NCBI GenBank assembly: GCA_965216155.1
Contig: CBDCFD010000007.1
Coordinates: forward strand, 1,240,001 to 1,304,000
DNA length: 64,000 bases
DNA from: CATOSP01 sp965216155
Lineage (GTDB): Bacteria > Chloroflexota > Dehalococcoidia > Lucifugimonadales > UBA3495
Reading direction: 5' to 3'
The position numbers and the translations under genes are program-made. Shown here piece after piece: positions 1 to 9,487 of this stretch; position 1 is the first letter of the stretch; each line of letters starts with the position of its first letter. Under the pieces are notes generated by a model. It was not told the DNA's origin and did no database searches. It saw only the letters and a list, made by a program, of their open reading frames with translations.

Positions 1-104
1 ACCTATCAATTAACAATTTCCGGGGTATCGATCACTTGAAGCTGGACCCGTTGGGAAGGATCAATCTCATAGCTGGCAAAAACGGGACCGGGAAGACCGC
101 GGTA

Positions 105-124
105 TTAGCAGGCTGCTGAACAAA
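105..124. repeat. Left IS end: TTAG target duplication plus terminal inverted repeat
   Basis: TTAG at 105-108 is the target duplication and the inverted repeat CAGGCTGCTGAACAAA starts at 109. It matches the reverse complement of the right end (CAGGATGCTGAAAAAC) at 13 of 16 positions. Confidence 0.85.
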
Positions 125-824
125 GGTGTTCACGTCCGGAATCGACGGGTCAAGTCGTTGATGCCCGGGTCCTGTTGGAGGAAATTGTGCCGTTCACACG
201 GGACTTTCAGCCCCTTCGGCTTCGCGGACCGGCCCTCTTGGGGGCACCGGGCATAGCTAGACCCAGCTAGCCCATTGTCAGGTCATGCCATCCGGGCTTC
301 CGGAGTTGCCGCCGCCTGCCCCAGCAGCTTGGCCATCCGAACCAGGTTGTAGGCCGTGGCCACCAAGTTCCCCGCCAGACCAGTCCGGTCCAATCCCCGG
401 TAACGGGTCCGCCGGAATCCTCCCACGGTCTTCATCCAGCCAAAGATCTCCTCAACCCGTTTCCGAATCCGCTGGCTGACCGCGTACCCAGTATGCCGGG
501 TGGTCCGGCCATCAATGGCGCTGGACCGCCCCTTGTTGTTCTGCGCGACGTGCGGCGTTACCCCGCGCCGCCGCAGGTCCGCCACGCAGTCCCGGGTGTC
601 GCAGCCTTTGTCTCCGCCCAGCGTTCTGGGATGAAAGCCCCGTCCCCGGGCTTGCTCCAACAGTTCCGGCACAATATCCCGCTCCGCCGTACCCGTCGCT
701 CGGGTGGTCTGAAAGTCCACCAGCATTCCATGCCGGTTTTCCGTCAGGGCGTGGGCCATGAACACCAGCCTGGCCTTCTTGCCTTTACCCTTGCGCAGCA
801 ACCGGGCCTCCGGGTCCGTAGTGC

Positions 825-850
825 TTTGGTGGGTGGCTTTGGTGGGTGGC
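825..850. repeat. 13-bp perfect tandem duplication in the transposase
   Basis: The unit TTTGGTGGGTGGC occurs at 825-837 and again at 838-850. It shifts the transposase frame within the conserved NATHQS segment. Confidence 0.9.
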
Positions 851-1353
851 ATTGCTGCGCCGTTCCCCATGGAAGTCAACCGAGGGGTTGCCCGGGTCGG
901 CATCGGTTGCCCTGGGCGGATCACCGTCCTTGGGTTTGAAGCTCTTCAGGCTGGCTGCCGCCTCAATCAGGGTTCCATCCACCGTGAAGCGCTCGTCCGG
1001 CAGCAGGCCCTGCCGCTCCGCTTCCAGCACCACCTCGCCGAACAAAGCCTGGCCCACTCCGTGCCTCAGCAGCCGCTCCCGGTTCTTGGTGAAGGTGGTG
1101 GCATCGAAGCTGGGCTCAATCAGGTTCATATCCAGAAACCACCGGAAGAGGAGGTTGTAGTCCAACTGTTCGCAGAATGCCCGTTCACTGCGCACCGAGT
1201 ACAGGGCAATCAGCAATGACGACTTCAGCAGCCGCTCGGGCGGGATCGACGGACGGCCCACATTGGCGTACATCCGGTCCGGGTCCGGGGATAGCGCCTT
1301 CAGGGCTTGGTCCGCCAGCATCTTGATAACACGCAGGGGATGATCCGTTGGCG

Positions 1354-1385
1354 CTCGCGTTTCCAGGTCCTCGCATTTCCAGGTC
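1354..1385. repeat. 16-bp tandem duplication in the transposase 5' end
   Basis: The unit CTCGCGTTTCCAGGTC at 1354-1369 is followed by CTCGCATTTCCAGGTC at 1370-1385, with one mismatch. It shifts the frame between AFIDLE and TRAPTDHPLR. Confidence 0.9.
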
Positions 1386-1509
1386 AATGAAGGCCAGCAT
1401 AGTCACCTGTGAATCATATCTCCCGCGCATCGGCTCAACCTCCGTCCAGGGTGGCGTCCAGGGTGATCCTATTTTAACCCGTTCCCTCTGGACTGTCGGG
1501 CCACGCCGG

Positions 1510-1529
1510 GTTTTTCAGCATCCTGTTAG
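1510..1529. repeat. Right IS end: terminal inverted repeat plus TTAG target duplication
   Basis: The inverted repeat ends at 1525 (GTTTTTCAGCATCCTG) and TTAG follows at 1526-1529, matching the copy at 105-108. Confidence 0.85.
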
Positions 1530-2534
1530 AAGAGCTGTGGGTCCTAGCTGGGCCCGATATCCCGGAACTCACGTTGAGACTGGGAGTCTTCAGATGCCTC
1601 CATCCTCCGACTCCAGAAACCGTCTTCCTGGACCTATTCCGCAAATTCAATGCGAACCGCCCTATCAAAATTAGGCGGCGGTGGACTTTGGTTCCAAAGT
1701 CCGGTCACTATCGATATCTCATAGACAGCGCGAGTCGATACAATCCCGTGCGGTCCAAATCCCTCAACAGATTGAAGCTGGTTTCGAACGATCAGCCCAA
1801 ATTCAAAGGGAAGGACAGTTCGAGTTAGTTTTGGATTACATTCACGACAATGGCAGATCGTACCGTTCCAGGGCTTGGTGGATCGAAGAAATAGTCACGC
1901 CGCGACCGGGGACCCCCGTACCTTTCGAACTAACCAATGCCGGGATCCATGAGGAGAGGTCGCAGGTCCCAGGCCGGGTTAACTCGGTCTTCATGGCGTC
2001 TCTTCACCGTGAAAACCTGCAGTCAGACGCCGAAGCGTTCGGTGCACTTCAACTCGAAGGTCGCGAAAGTGAGGTGCTTTCCATCTTTCAAACGATAGAG
2101 CCCAGGTTACAGTCGCTTACTCTGATCCCTATGAAAAACACCACGGTAGTCCATGCGAACATTGGGACTGGCAGGCCCATAGCGGTCCGTCTACTCGGTG
2201 AGGGTTTTAGCCGGCTTTTTTCTATCGCCGTGGGAATGGAACGAGCCAGAGGAGGGATGATGCTGATCGACGAAGTCGAGAATGGGCTGCATTACTCCGT
2301 AATGAAGGAAGTTTTCTCCAATTTGTACGACATCGCCACCAGATTCGACGTGCAGGTTTTCGCGACTACCCACAGCGCGGAATGTATCTACCCGCCTTCG
2401 AGGGTCCAGAAAATTGCAACGAGAGCAATTTTACTTATCATCGCATTGACCGAGTGGATGACCGGTCGAAAGCAACCCATTTCGACAAGGAAATGATGGA
2501 GACTGCCAGGCACCATGATATGGAGGTACGCTAG

Positions 2535-3027
2535 TTGCTTGGGGATGAGAACTCGCGGGCGGGACGTGGAAGCGGGCCACATATAAGCGCAACTAAGCAG
2601 GTCCTAGTAGAAGGATTCGACGAAATACGGGTGTTCCAGGCCCTTGTAGACCGGCTAGCGATCGACGACATTAACGTCCGCACATACCAAGGACACCAGC
2701 AATTGAGGGCCTTTCTGACAGAGAAGCCTCAAGGTAGTTTATCTCGTCATTCCGCACGGGTCTGATCAGGGCATGCTTGAGAATATATGCCTTGACTCGG
2801 TACGTACCCTCCCTGAGATGGAATGTGTCGCCCAGTTCATTGAGTGTGTAAGAGCCAACAAGCAACAATAGCCGAAGCAGGAGATTGAAGCTAAAGCGAG
2901 AGTTCATGCGCTGTTTGCAGCGCAAGACAACCCGGCTCTTCGATTGGGAGAGGCTGCTGACACAGGATTCTGTGACTTCGACTCTGACGTATTCGAACCG
3001 TTGAAAACACTTTTGCACGCCCTATAG
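2535..3027 (+). pseudogene. DUF3226 (TOPRIM-like) protein, decayed
   Basis: It starts with TTG directly after the ATPase stop. The N-terminal part (VLVEGFDEIRVFQALVDRLA, then VRTYQGHQQLRAFL) carries the VEGxxD hallmark of TOPRIM-like DUF3226 proteins. Near 2735 the frame changes and reads VVYLVIPHGSDQGMLENICL. An in-frame TAG follows at about 2868. The end (RLGEAADTGFCDFDSDVFEPL, stop near 3027) is a plausible family C-terminus. About 90 residues between the two conserved parts appear to be missing. With the upstream ATPase it forms a two-gene unit resembling split OLD-type or PARIS-like arrangements. Family assignment is from remembered motifs and the defence role is inferred. Confidence 0.65.
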
Positions 3028-3222
3028 TGATTGACTTCTAGATCACCTTAACCGAATAACACAGGTAGACGAAGACCAAGTGGACTTCGCAACTCCCCAC
3101 AAGTTGGTCTATTGCAGGGCTTGGGAAACGCCCGGGCTACATGTTCGAGCACTGCACGAGGTCCGAATATTACGCTGGCCAGGGTACGCGGCAAATCCCG
3201 GTATCCAACGCCGGAGGCAGCT

Positions 3223-3720
3223 TTGACTCCTTTTCACTTCTGCCCCAAGTGCGGCGGGCGGCTGAGGACGCCGAACCGGCGTCTCGTTTGCCAGGACTGC
3301 AGGTTCACTCTTTACCGCAATCCCACGGCGGGTGTCGCTGTGATTATTTTGCAAGGCGAGAGGATCTTGCTAGGACGGCGGTCCCGGGGACGCTATCAGG
3401 GCGCTTGGTGCATTCCATGCGGCCACGTGGAATGGGGCGAGGACGTGCGTGAGGCAGCCAGGAGGGAGTTTCTGGAGGAAACCGGCCTGGTAGTGGAGCT
3501 GGGCCCGGTCTATACGGTTCATTCTAACTTCCACGAACCCAAGACCCTTACCGTCGGAATCTGGTTCCGTGGCGTCGCGGTGGGCGGTGGCCTGCAGGCC
3601 GGTGACGACCTGGACGCCGTTGATTATTTTCCGTTGGACGATCTTCCAATGCCGCTCGCGTTTCCGACCGACGAACTGGTCCTGGAACAGCTCTTGCGGG
3701 AGTTAAACGCCGGAACCTGA
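3223..3720 (+). CDS. Nudix hydrolase with N-terminal zinc ribbon
   Basis: This 165-residue protein hydrolyses a nucleoside-diphosphate-linked substrate; the exact substrate cannot be told. A zinc ribbon lies at residues 7-26 (CPKCGG then CQDC). The Nudix box spans about residues 67-89 (GHVEWGEDVREAARREFLEE) and keeps the metal-binding REFLEE core. The frame stays open upstream, but TTG at 3223 has GGAGG five bases before it and gives the usual start just ahead of the zinc ribbon. The ribbon resembles that of NADH pyrophosphatase NudC, but the protein is shorter and lacks an obvious NudC tail. It stands alone between the decayed defence pair and a two-component operon. Confidence 0.88.
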   Translation: MTPFHFCPKCGGRLRTPNRRLVCQDCRFTLYRNPTAGVAVIILQGERILLGRRSRGRYQGAWCIPCGHVEWGEDVREAARREFLEETGLVVELGPVYTVHSNFHEPKTLTVGIWFRGVAVGGGLQAGDDLDAVDYFPLDDLPMPLAFPTDELVLEQLLRELNAGT

Positions 3721-3850
3721 ACCCGGTGGCTTTGATGGAATTTAACTGTCCAGTAAATCTTGAAAATTTCTCCAAAGTCTTTGGGTAACATCTATCCAGT
3801 CCCGTATGCGCGCGAACGAGACAACGTCAAATCAATGGGAGGTCCACACG

Positions 3851-4378
3851 ATGAGCAACCTGAGGTCCCTTTTTACTAAGCGCAAGATCGCTCTTCTGGC
3901 CGCAGCCGGTGTGCTCGCTCTGGGCTTGACCGCCGGGGTGGTGATGGCCCAGGGAGGCCCGGAGAAGCCGGGCGCTGGCCTTATCCCGGCCAAAACATTC
4001 GTAGATCGCGTTGCTGAGAATCTCGGTCTCGATAGCGATGTGGTCGAGGAGGCGTTTAACAAGGCCAGCCGCCAATATGAGGATGACCGGTACCAAGGCA
4101 GGCTGGATCGCATGGTGGAGAATGGGAGACTGACCCAGGAAGAAGCCAACGAGCGCTATAGCTGGTTCCAGGGTAGGCCGGACAGCCTTATCCAGGAGCG
4201 CCGGTATGGGTACATCGAACGGGACTCCAATGTCCGGGGCAAGTTCGGGGACCACCGTCGTGGTAGGCACGGAGCCCGGGGTTTCAGAAACGGCAGACAC
4301 GGTGGCCCGCCAATGGAATTGGTCCCCGCGGTCCCGCCGACTCCCCCGGCGGGTTCGAACCAGAACTTTTCGCAGTGA
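3851..4378 (+). CDS. Secreted small protein upstream of a two-component system
   Basis: This 175-residue protein has no family I recognise. A classical signal peptide covers residues 1-33 (lysines and arginines, then LLAAAGVLALGLTAGVVMAQ). The mature part has helical segments (KTFVDRVAENLGLDSDVVEE, EEANERYSWFQGR), then a His/Arg/Gly-rich stretch and a Pro-rich tail. ATG at 3851 is chosen because GGGAGG precedes it and the signal peptide follows at once. It lies just before the response regulator and kinase genes, an arrangement that recalls small periplasmic CpxP/Spy-type proteins beside their sensors, but I see no CpxP motif. A sensory partner role is inference only. Confidence 0.7.
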   Translation: MSNLRSLFTKRKIALLAAAGVLALGLTAGVVMAQGGPEKPGAGLIPAKTFVDRVAENLGLDSDVVEEAFNKASRQYEDDRYQGRLDRMVENGRLTQEEANERYSWFQGRPDSLIQERRYGYIERDSNVRGKFGDHRRGRHGARGFRNGRHGGPPMELVPAVPPTPPAGSNQNFSQ

Positions 4379-4453
4379 GAGAACGGGGCGGGTCCGATGA
4401 GCGCGGCCAGAATGGGCTGAGATCGGACCTGCTCCGTTTCCGGAGCTTACCGC

Positions 4454-5143
4454 ATGAGCAGCACCGTGTTAATCGTAGAAGATGACCCGCACACCGTGGA
4501 GGTGGTCCGGCTTTACCTCCGCCGTGACAACCACATCGTACTAACCGCCTCAGACGGCATATCCGGCCTGCGGCTGTTCAGGGAGACCCGGCCAGACCTG
4601 GTGGTGTTGGACTTGATGCTGCCGGGGATAGACGGTTTAGAGGTCTGCCGGGAACTGCGTAAAGAGTCTGATGTGCCAATAGTCATGCTCACCGCCCGCG
4701 TGGACGAAGAAGACCGAGTTGCGGGTCTGGAACTGGGCGCCGACGATTACGTGTCCAAGCCCTTCAGTCCCAGAGAGTTGGCGGCCCGAATCCGGGCTGT
4801 GCTCCGGCGGACAACCCTGGACGCCTCGGAGCGCGGCCCTTCCAGTCTAACTTATGACGGCATTTTGCTGGACACAACTCAACGGACGGCGTCGTGTGCT
4901 GGCAAGCCGCTAAAGCTCACCCCCACTGAATTCCGACTCCTGACCCTTCTCGTTCGAGAACCCTCGAAGACGTTCACCAGGGACCAGATCATAGACCGGG
5001 TATTCGGCTATGATTTCGAAGGTTTCGACCGGACCGTCGATTCCCATGTGTACAGTCTGCGGCGAAAGCTCGACGCCGCAACCGGAGAACGCCGGTACAT
5101 CCATACGGTCTATGGCGTAGGCTACAGGCTCGGCGATGGGTAG
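4454..5143 (+). CDS. OmpR/PhoB-family response regulator
   Basis: This 229-residue protein has an N-terminal receiver domain with acidic residues D10-D11, phospho-acceptor D53 (VVLDLMLPGIDG) and the conserved lysine in DDYVSKPF. A C-terminal winged-helix DNA-binding domain follows (LTPTEFRLLTLLVREPSKTF, then VDSHVYSLRRKLD and YGVGYRLG). It overlaps the histidine kinase gene by 8 bases, so the two are co-translated. The downstream MacAB-like export genes are its likely targets, as in many efflux operons, but no operator was identified. Confidence 0.93.
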   Translation: MSSTVLIVEDDPHTVEVVRLYLRRDNHIVLTASDGISGLRLFRETRPDLVVLDLMLPGIDGLEVCRELRKESDVPIVMLTARVDEEDRVAGLELGADDYVSKPFSPRELAARIRAVLRRTTLDASERGPSSLTYDGILLDTTQRTASCAGKPLKLTPTEFRLLTLLVREPSKTFTRDQIIDRVFGYDFEGFDRTVDSHVYSLRRKLDAATGERRYIHTVYGVGYRLGDG

Positions 5144-6560
5144 ATGGGTCTTCAGTCTGTGGGCCCGGCTGGTACTCGGGTTTGCCGTTATCCTCGCTGT
5201 AGCCCTCGGCAGCGTTAGTTTCTATATCTCAAAAGTAGCCGAGCGGGAAGCTGGACACCTTGAGCGGCGGCGCGACGAGGTGAGAGAGGCGCGGATTACC
5301 CGCCTCGTCGCCGATACTTATTCGCGTGAATGGAGGAGGGGAGAAGGAGACTGGAACGGTCTGCAACCGATGTTGGAGCGCACAGGTCCCCTCTTTGGCC
5401 GTCGAATCGTCGTCCGAGACCAGAAGGGCAACGTGGTGGGAGACTCCCACCGCCGTCACGGCCCTCCCTGGAGACGCCAGGGCCCTTCAATTGTCCACGG
5501 ACCGCCCAACTCGCCGATCGTCATGGGCAATGGGCAAATCGGCTCCATCGAGCTGGTTCCCGCAACCCCCGACTCCTCCTCCCCCGCCACGATCACGGAA
5601 CCCTCGGTCTCGCAGATGATTTCCGCCCTTAACACCTACTTGATCTGGACCGGGATCGCTGCCGGTTTCGGAGGACTCGTCCTGGTGTCACTGGTCTCAC
5701 GGCAGATACTCTCACCGGTCCAAGCACTGAGCGCGGTTGCATCCCGGTTGGGACGAGGCGACCTGTCCCAAAGGGCCGGAAACTCTGGCCCTACGGAGAT
5801 CAAGGAATTGGCCAACTCTTTCAACCGCATGGCGGGAAGCTTGCAAGAGGCCGAACAGCAACGCCGTAGCCTGGTGGCCGACATTGCCCACGAGCTCCGC
5901 ACTCCGCTCTTCAACATTCAGGGCTATCTTGAAGCGGTGAAGGACGGACTGCTGGACCCCGACGGCGAGACCATCGACACCATTCACGCCCAGGTGCTTC
6001 ACTTGGGCAGGCTTGTGGAGGACCTTAGATTGCTTGCCCAGGCCGAGGGAGGCGCGCTCTTCTTAGAAATCGAGAGGGACTCTCTTGATGACCTGGTTGG
6101 CAGGTCTGTCGAGGCAGCCCGACCCAGGGCTGAGGCCAGCGGCGTCGACCTACTTTACCTGGCCCCGGAGCGCGTAACCCTGGTTGATATGGATGCGACG
6201 CGCATCGGGCAAGTCGTTTCCAACATCCTGGCGAATGCTGTGCAACACACGCCCGCAGGTGGGCAAGTAAGGGTGGCGGTGGAGACGGTAGCAGAAGGCC
6301 GGGTAAGGGTCACGGTGGACGACTACGGGGAGGGGATTCCTCCCGATGACCTGCTCCTGGTATTCGAACGGTTCTACAGGGTAGACCCTTCCCGGTCCAG
6401 GTCTACCGGCGGCGTGGGACTGGGGCTAACTATTGCTAAGCGGCTGGTTGAAACCCACGGAGGGGTCATCTGGGCGGAAAGCGAAACGGGCCGGGGTACT
6501 ACCGTTCGCTTCGAATTACCTGCCGCCGGACATAATCCATCGATTCATGCGAATCTATAA
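5136..6560 (+). CDS. Membrane histidine kinase, partner of the adjacent regulator
   Basis: This 474-residue sensor kinase starts with a membrane segment (about residues 9-29), followed by a periplasmic region of some 130 residues rich in Arg and Pro. A second membrane segment (about 165-187) leads into a HAMP domain (LSPVQALSAVASRLGRGDLS). The dimerisation and phospho-acceptor box is VADIAHELRTPL. The ATPase domain shows an N box (NILANAVQHTP), G1 (DYGEGIP), an F box (FERFYRVDPSRSRSTGG) and G2 (VGLGLTIAKRLVE). All catalytic motifs are intact. The ligand is unknown. Confidence 0.93.
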   Translation: MGRWVFSLWARLVLGFAVILAVALGSVSFYISKVAEREAGHLERRRDEVREARITRLVADTYSREWRRGEGDWNGLQPMLERTGPLFGRRIVVRDQKGNVVGDSHRRHGPPWRRQGPSIVHGPPNSPIVMGNGQIGSIELVPATPDSSSPATITEPSVSQMISALNTYLIWTGIAAGFGGLVLVSLVSRQILSPVQALSAVASRLGRGDLSQRAGNSGPTEIKELANSFNRMAGSLQEAEQQRRSLVADIAHELRTPLFNIQGYLEAVKDGLLDPDGETIDTIHAQVLHLGRLVEDLRLLAQAEGGALFLEIERDSLDDLVGRSVEAARPRAEASGVDLLYLAPERVTLVDMDATRIGQVVSNILANAVQHTPAGGQVRVAVETVAEGRVRVTVDDYGEGIPPDDLLLVFERFYRVDPSRSRSTGGVGLGLTIAKRLVETHGGVIWAESETGRGTTVRFELPAAGHNPSIHANL

Positions 6561-6584
6561 TATAAATCATTCCGGTTACCGGAG

Positions 6585-9474
6585 ATGCAGAATAAGACGG
6601 CGATCTGGACAACATTAAAGGGTCTGGCATTATGGCAAATTCTCGTTCTCTTCGTCGTCCTCTTTGGCGCGGCGGGAGCCACCTACGGAGGGTACGTCCG
6701 CGCCAACGGCCAGGAATCGCTAGAGCTTGCGGAAGACCAGCAACTGATTCCCATCAGGTACGGCAACCTCATTAACCAAGTCTCGACCAGCGGAAATCTC
6801 GCCTTCCCCAACCGGGATATGCTTACGTTCGGCTCCGGCGGGACTGTTTCGGAGCTCCTGGCCGAGGAAGGTATGCTCGTGTCTAGAGGCCAAGTATTGG
6901 CCAGTTTGGACACCTTCGCCCTCGCCTCGTTGGAAGAAACTATGGCTCAGGCCGAACTTGACCTTCAGATAGCCGTCGAAGCCCTCGAGGAAGCGAAGCT
7001 GATAGACCCGTTAACCCTCGCCGGCGCCCAAGAGCAGGTGGCTGCGGCTCGGCTTGCTCTGGATGAAGCCTTGGAAGCCCTGGAGGACGCCCGCGAACCC
7101 CACACGTTGGAGGAAATAGAGTCTCAGCGAAGGCTGGTAGCCGACACCGAGCTAGAGTTGCAGGTTTCGCGCCAAGCCTTGGCCGATCTTGACCTGGGGC
7201 ATGAGGTCGCGCAGAACGAGGCGAGCCAGGCCCCAGGCCGATGCCCGGCTTGCCCTGGAGGAAGCCAAGCGTGAGCTAACCGATTTTGTGCCAGCGTACA
7301 ACTACCAGGTAGTCTAAGCCCGCCAGATTTTGGCGGATGCGGAGGCAACGTTGGACGCCGCGGTAGCGTCTCTGACAGATTTTGATCCAACGTATTCGGA
7401 ATCACTAGCGCAAGCCCAACAGACCGAGGCGGACTCTCTGGTGGCCTTGGAGGACGCCCAAAACGCTCTGCAGACATTTCACTCGACCTACGGTCAGCAG
7501 CTAGCCCAGGCGAGGGAGACGAAAGCGGAGAAGGAGTTGGCGCTCCAACAGGCCACCGACGCACTGGACGATTTGACCCCGGGCCATGCCCTGAGTCTGG
7601 CAGAGACCCGACAAATCGTATCCGACGCCCAGTTGGAATTGGACCAGGCTTCGGCGGAATTGGAGCGATACGAGCAGTCCAACAGCCGCCGAATCGAGAG
7701 CCTGACCGACGACAGGAAAGAACTGCAAGACTCTTTCGAGGACACCCGGCTCAGAATGGCCAGATTAGTCCAAGCACAGGACCAAGGCACCTGGGGTCTG
7801 GAGGGATCCATCTTCACGCTTGAGTCGGCAATCGTGATATTGGAGAGCAGACTGACCGAATTGGACGAGTCATTGGCTAATTGGACCAGAGTCGTGGTGG
7901 CGGAGGAGTTGGCGGAACAGAAATTGCAGGACGCCAAGGCCGACTTGGACCGCATCGAAGAAGGGCTGGACCCTCTCGATGTAGCCCAACACACAGCCTT
8001 GGTCGAGCTGGCGCGGACCGAATTTCAGACGGCCATCGACGACCTCTCATCACTGGAGACCGACGGCGGCTCCCCGCGCCGGATGCAACTGGAGGCCGCC
8101 GTGAATCTCGCCAAGGAGCGGAATTCCAGGGCCGCAGCGGGTCTGATCGAGCTTGCGTCCGGACCCAATTCAGTGGAATTTCGCCAATTGGAAAAGAAGG
8201 TTGAATCTGCCCGGGCCGCGGTCTCCGAGGCGGTACGGGACCTCAATTACCTCGTCCGCCCCGCTAGTCCCGAGACTGTCTCCGCCTGGGAACTCCAGGT
8301 CTCTCTGGCAGAAACCGCAGTCAGGGATGCGCAAGCTGTTCAAGGCGGTGACGGCCATAAAATTGGACTTCGTGAGGCCGGGGCCGCAGCAGCCACGGCC
8401 TGGCTGGAAACAGCCCGGGACATCCTTGCCGCCATCTCCAAGGGCGCCGACCCTCACCAGTTGACGTTGATAGAAGCGAAGGCGGCTCTTGCCCAGTCGA
8501 GACTAACCGAAGCACGGGAGGAGTTGGCCAGGCTGGGCAACGGCCCTGATACGAAAGAGACCGCTGCGCTTCGGGCGCAAGAAGCACACTTGACAGCGGC
8601 GTTGGCCCAGGCCGGTGAGGACCTGGCGGACCTACTGGAAGGCCCCGATCCCGTGGATATCTCATTGAAAGAGGCCCAGGTCGTTCTGGCCAACGCGGCC
8701 CTCGCCGATGCCGAGGAGACCCTAGCAGAACTTCAGCATGGGCCGGATCACCGGGAGGTTGCGCTCAGGGCGTTACTGAAAGCCCAGGTCCATTCGGCGA
8801 CGTTAGCCGTTGAAGAAGCGGGCGCTCTGCTGGCCGACGCTGTATTGCGGTCCCCGTTGGATGGGTTTGTGTCCAAGGTGTTGATCGAGCAGGGCGACTA
8901 TGTTCAGCCCAACACCCAGATAGTGGAGATCGTCGATCCGGCCGTCGTTGAAGTGGACGGGATAGTGGACGAAATCGATGTGCTGTCCATCCGGTTGGGC
9001 ACCCCTGTCAGAGTCACCGTGGATGCCTTGCCGGGAGAGTCGATCGACGGAACGGTTACTTGTATCTCTCCGGGAGCCGTCAACCAACAGGGAGTGGTGA
9101 CCTATCCGATCACCATCCAGGTGGATGTCAGACCCGGCCTCGAGTTCCGGGAGGGTTTGAGCGCCGTGGCTAGCATAGTGCTGAGGGAGGAAAGAGATGT
9201 CCTCTTGGTCCCGCAGCAAGCCCTTTACGGGAGCTTCAATGAGCCCGTGGTGAGGGTGGTGAATACTACCGGAGTGCTCGAGGATAGGGCTGTGGTGCTG
9301 GGCTCTTCCGACGACTTCTGGGTATCCGTCAAAGAAGGGCTCAAGGAGGGGAACCAAGTCGCCATGGAGGGGGCCGAGGTGGGCACCAGCCAGTTTAGCT
9401 TCCGGCAATTCCGCCGGGTGACCGGCGGAGGCGGGAGTTCGGCCCGGGGCGGGTCCAAGGGCGGACAAAGGTAG
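6585..9474 (+). pseudogene. MacA/HlyD-like periplasmic adaptor, broken by a frameshift and a stop codon
   Basis: The N-terminus is a membrane anchor (LALWQILVLFVVLFGAAGAT) and the first half of a barrel-sandwich hybrid. A very long coiled-coil hairpin built of repeated Ala/Glu/Leu units follows. The second lipoyl half (LRSPLDGFVSKVLIEQGDYV) and the beta-barrel and membrane-proximal domains (VPQQALYGS) come last. The first reading leaves frame near 7225; the continuing frame (ADARLALEEAKRELTDF) reaches a TAA at 7315-7317, then resumes and stays open to 9474. Reconstructed length is about 960 residues, far above the 370-400 usual for MacA, because the hairpin is so long. The adjacent ATPase and permease are intact. 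It may be a true pseudogene or hold two assembly errors. Confidence 0.8.
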
Positions 9475-9487
9475 GGAAGGAACGGAC

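Larger units (their letters stand above)
283..1430 (-). pseudogene. IS5-family transposase, broken by two tandem duplications
   Basis: The reading starts at the ATG at 1430 (MRGRYDSQVTMLAFIDLE), which fits the usual N-terminus of this family. It changes frame at a 16-bp duplication (1354-1385), continues with the helical DUF772-type N-terminal region (RLLKSSLLIALYSVRSERAF, FTVDGTLIEA), and changes frame again at a 13-bp duplication (825-850). The DDE C-terminal half follows (KARLVFMAHALTENRHGMLV, GDKGCDT, RIRKRVEEIFGWMKTVGGFR) to 283. Each duplication adds one base modulo three, so they do not cancel. Removing one copy of each would give a single reading of about 370 residues. Family known; inactivation seen directly. 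Confidence 0.85.
109..1525 (-). mobile_element. IS5-family insertion sequence, 1417 bp
   Basis: The element is bounded by imperfect inverted repeats of about 16 bp and flanked by a 4-bp direct repeat TTAG. The IS5 subgroup duplicates YTAR targets, and TTAG fits that rule. It carries one transposase reading on the minus strand. It sits inside the AAA ATPase gene and its excision restores that frame, which fixes the ends to the base. The transposase is no longer intact, so this copy is probably immobile unless complemented in trans. Confidence 0.9.
1..2534 (+). pseudogene. AAA/OLD-like ATPase, disrupted by an IS element and frameshifts; 5' end outside the window
   Basis: The first 108 bases read in frame from position 3 as the start of an ABC/OLD-like ATPase, with a Walker A motif GKNGTGKT (about 73-96). 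The IS at 109-1525 interrupts this frame. Removing the IS and one TTAG copy rejoins the frame exactly (A-V-L-E-E-L-W), so the gene was intact before insertion. After the IS it continues (ELTLRLGVFR, FNANRPIKI), shifts frame near 1680, runs on through a Walker B-like stretch (MMLIDEVENGLHYS) and a switch histidine (VFATTHSAE), shifts again near 2400 and ends RHHDMEV at 2534. ATPases of this group are often paired with TOPRIM or DUF3226 proteins in phage-defence loci, and such a partner follows directly. The decay is seen in the sequence; the defence role is inference. Confidence 0.8.

Noticed and set aside
3028..3222. Possible gene between the DUF3226 remnant and the Nudix gene
   Set aside because: No convincing frame or ribosome-binding site is present; the upstream extension of the Nudix frame lacks family similarity.
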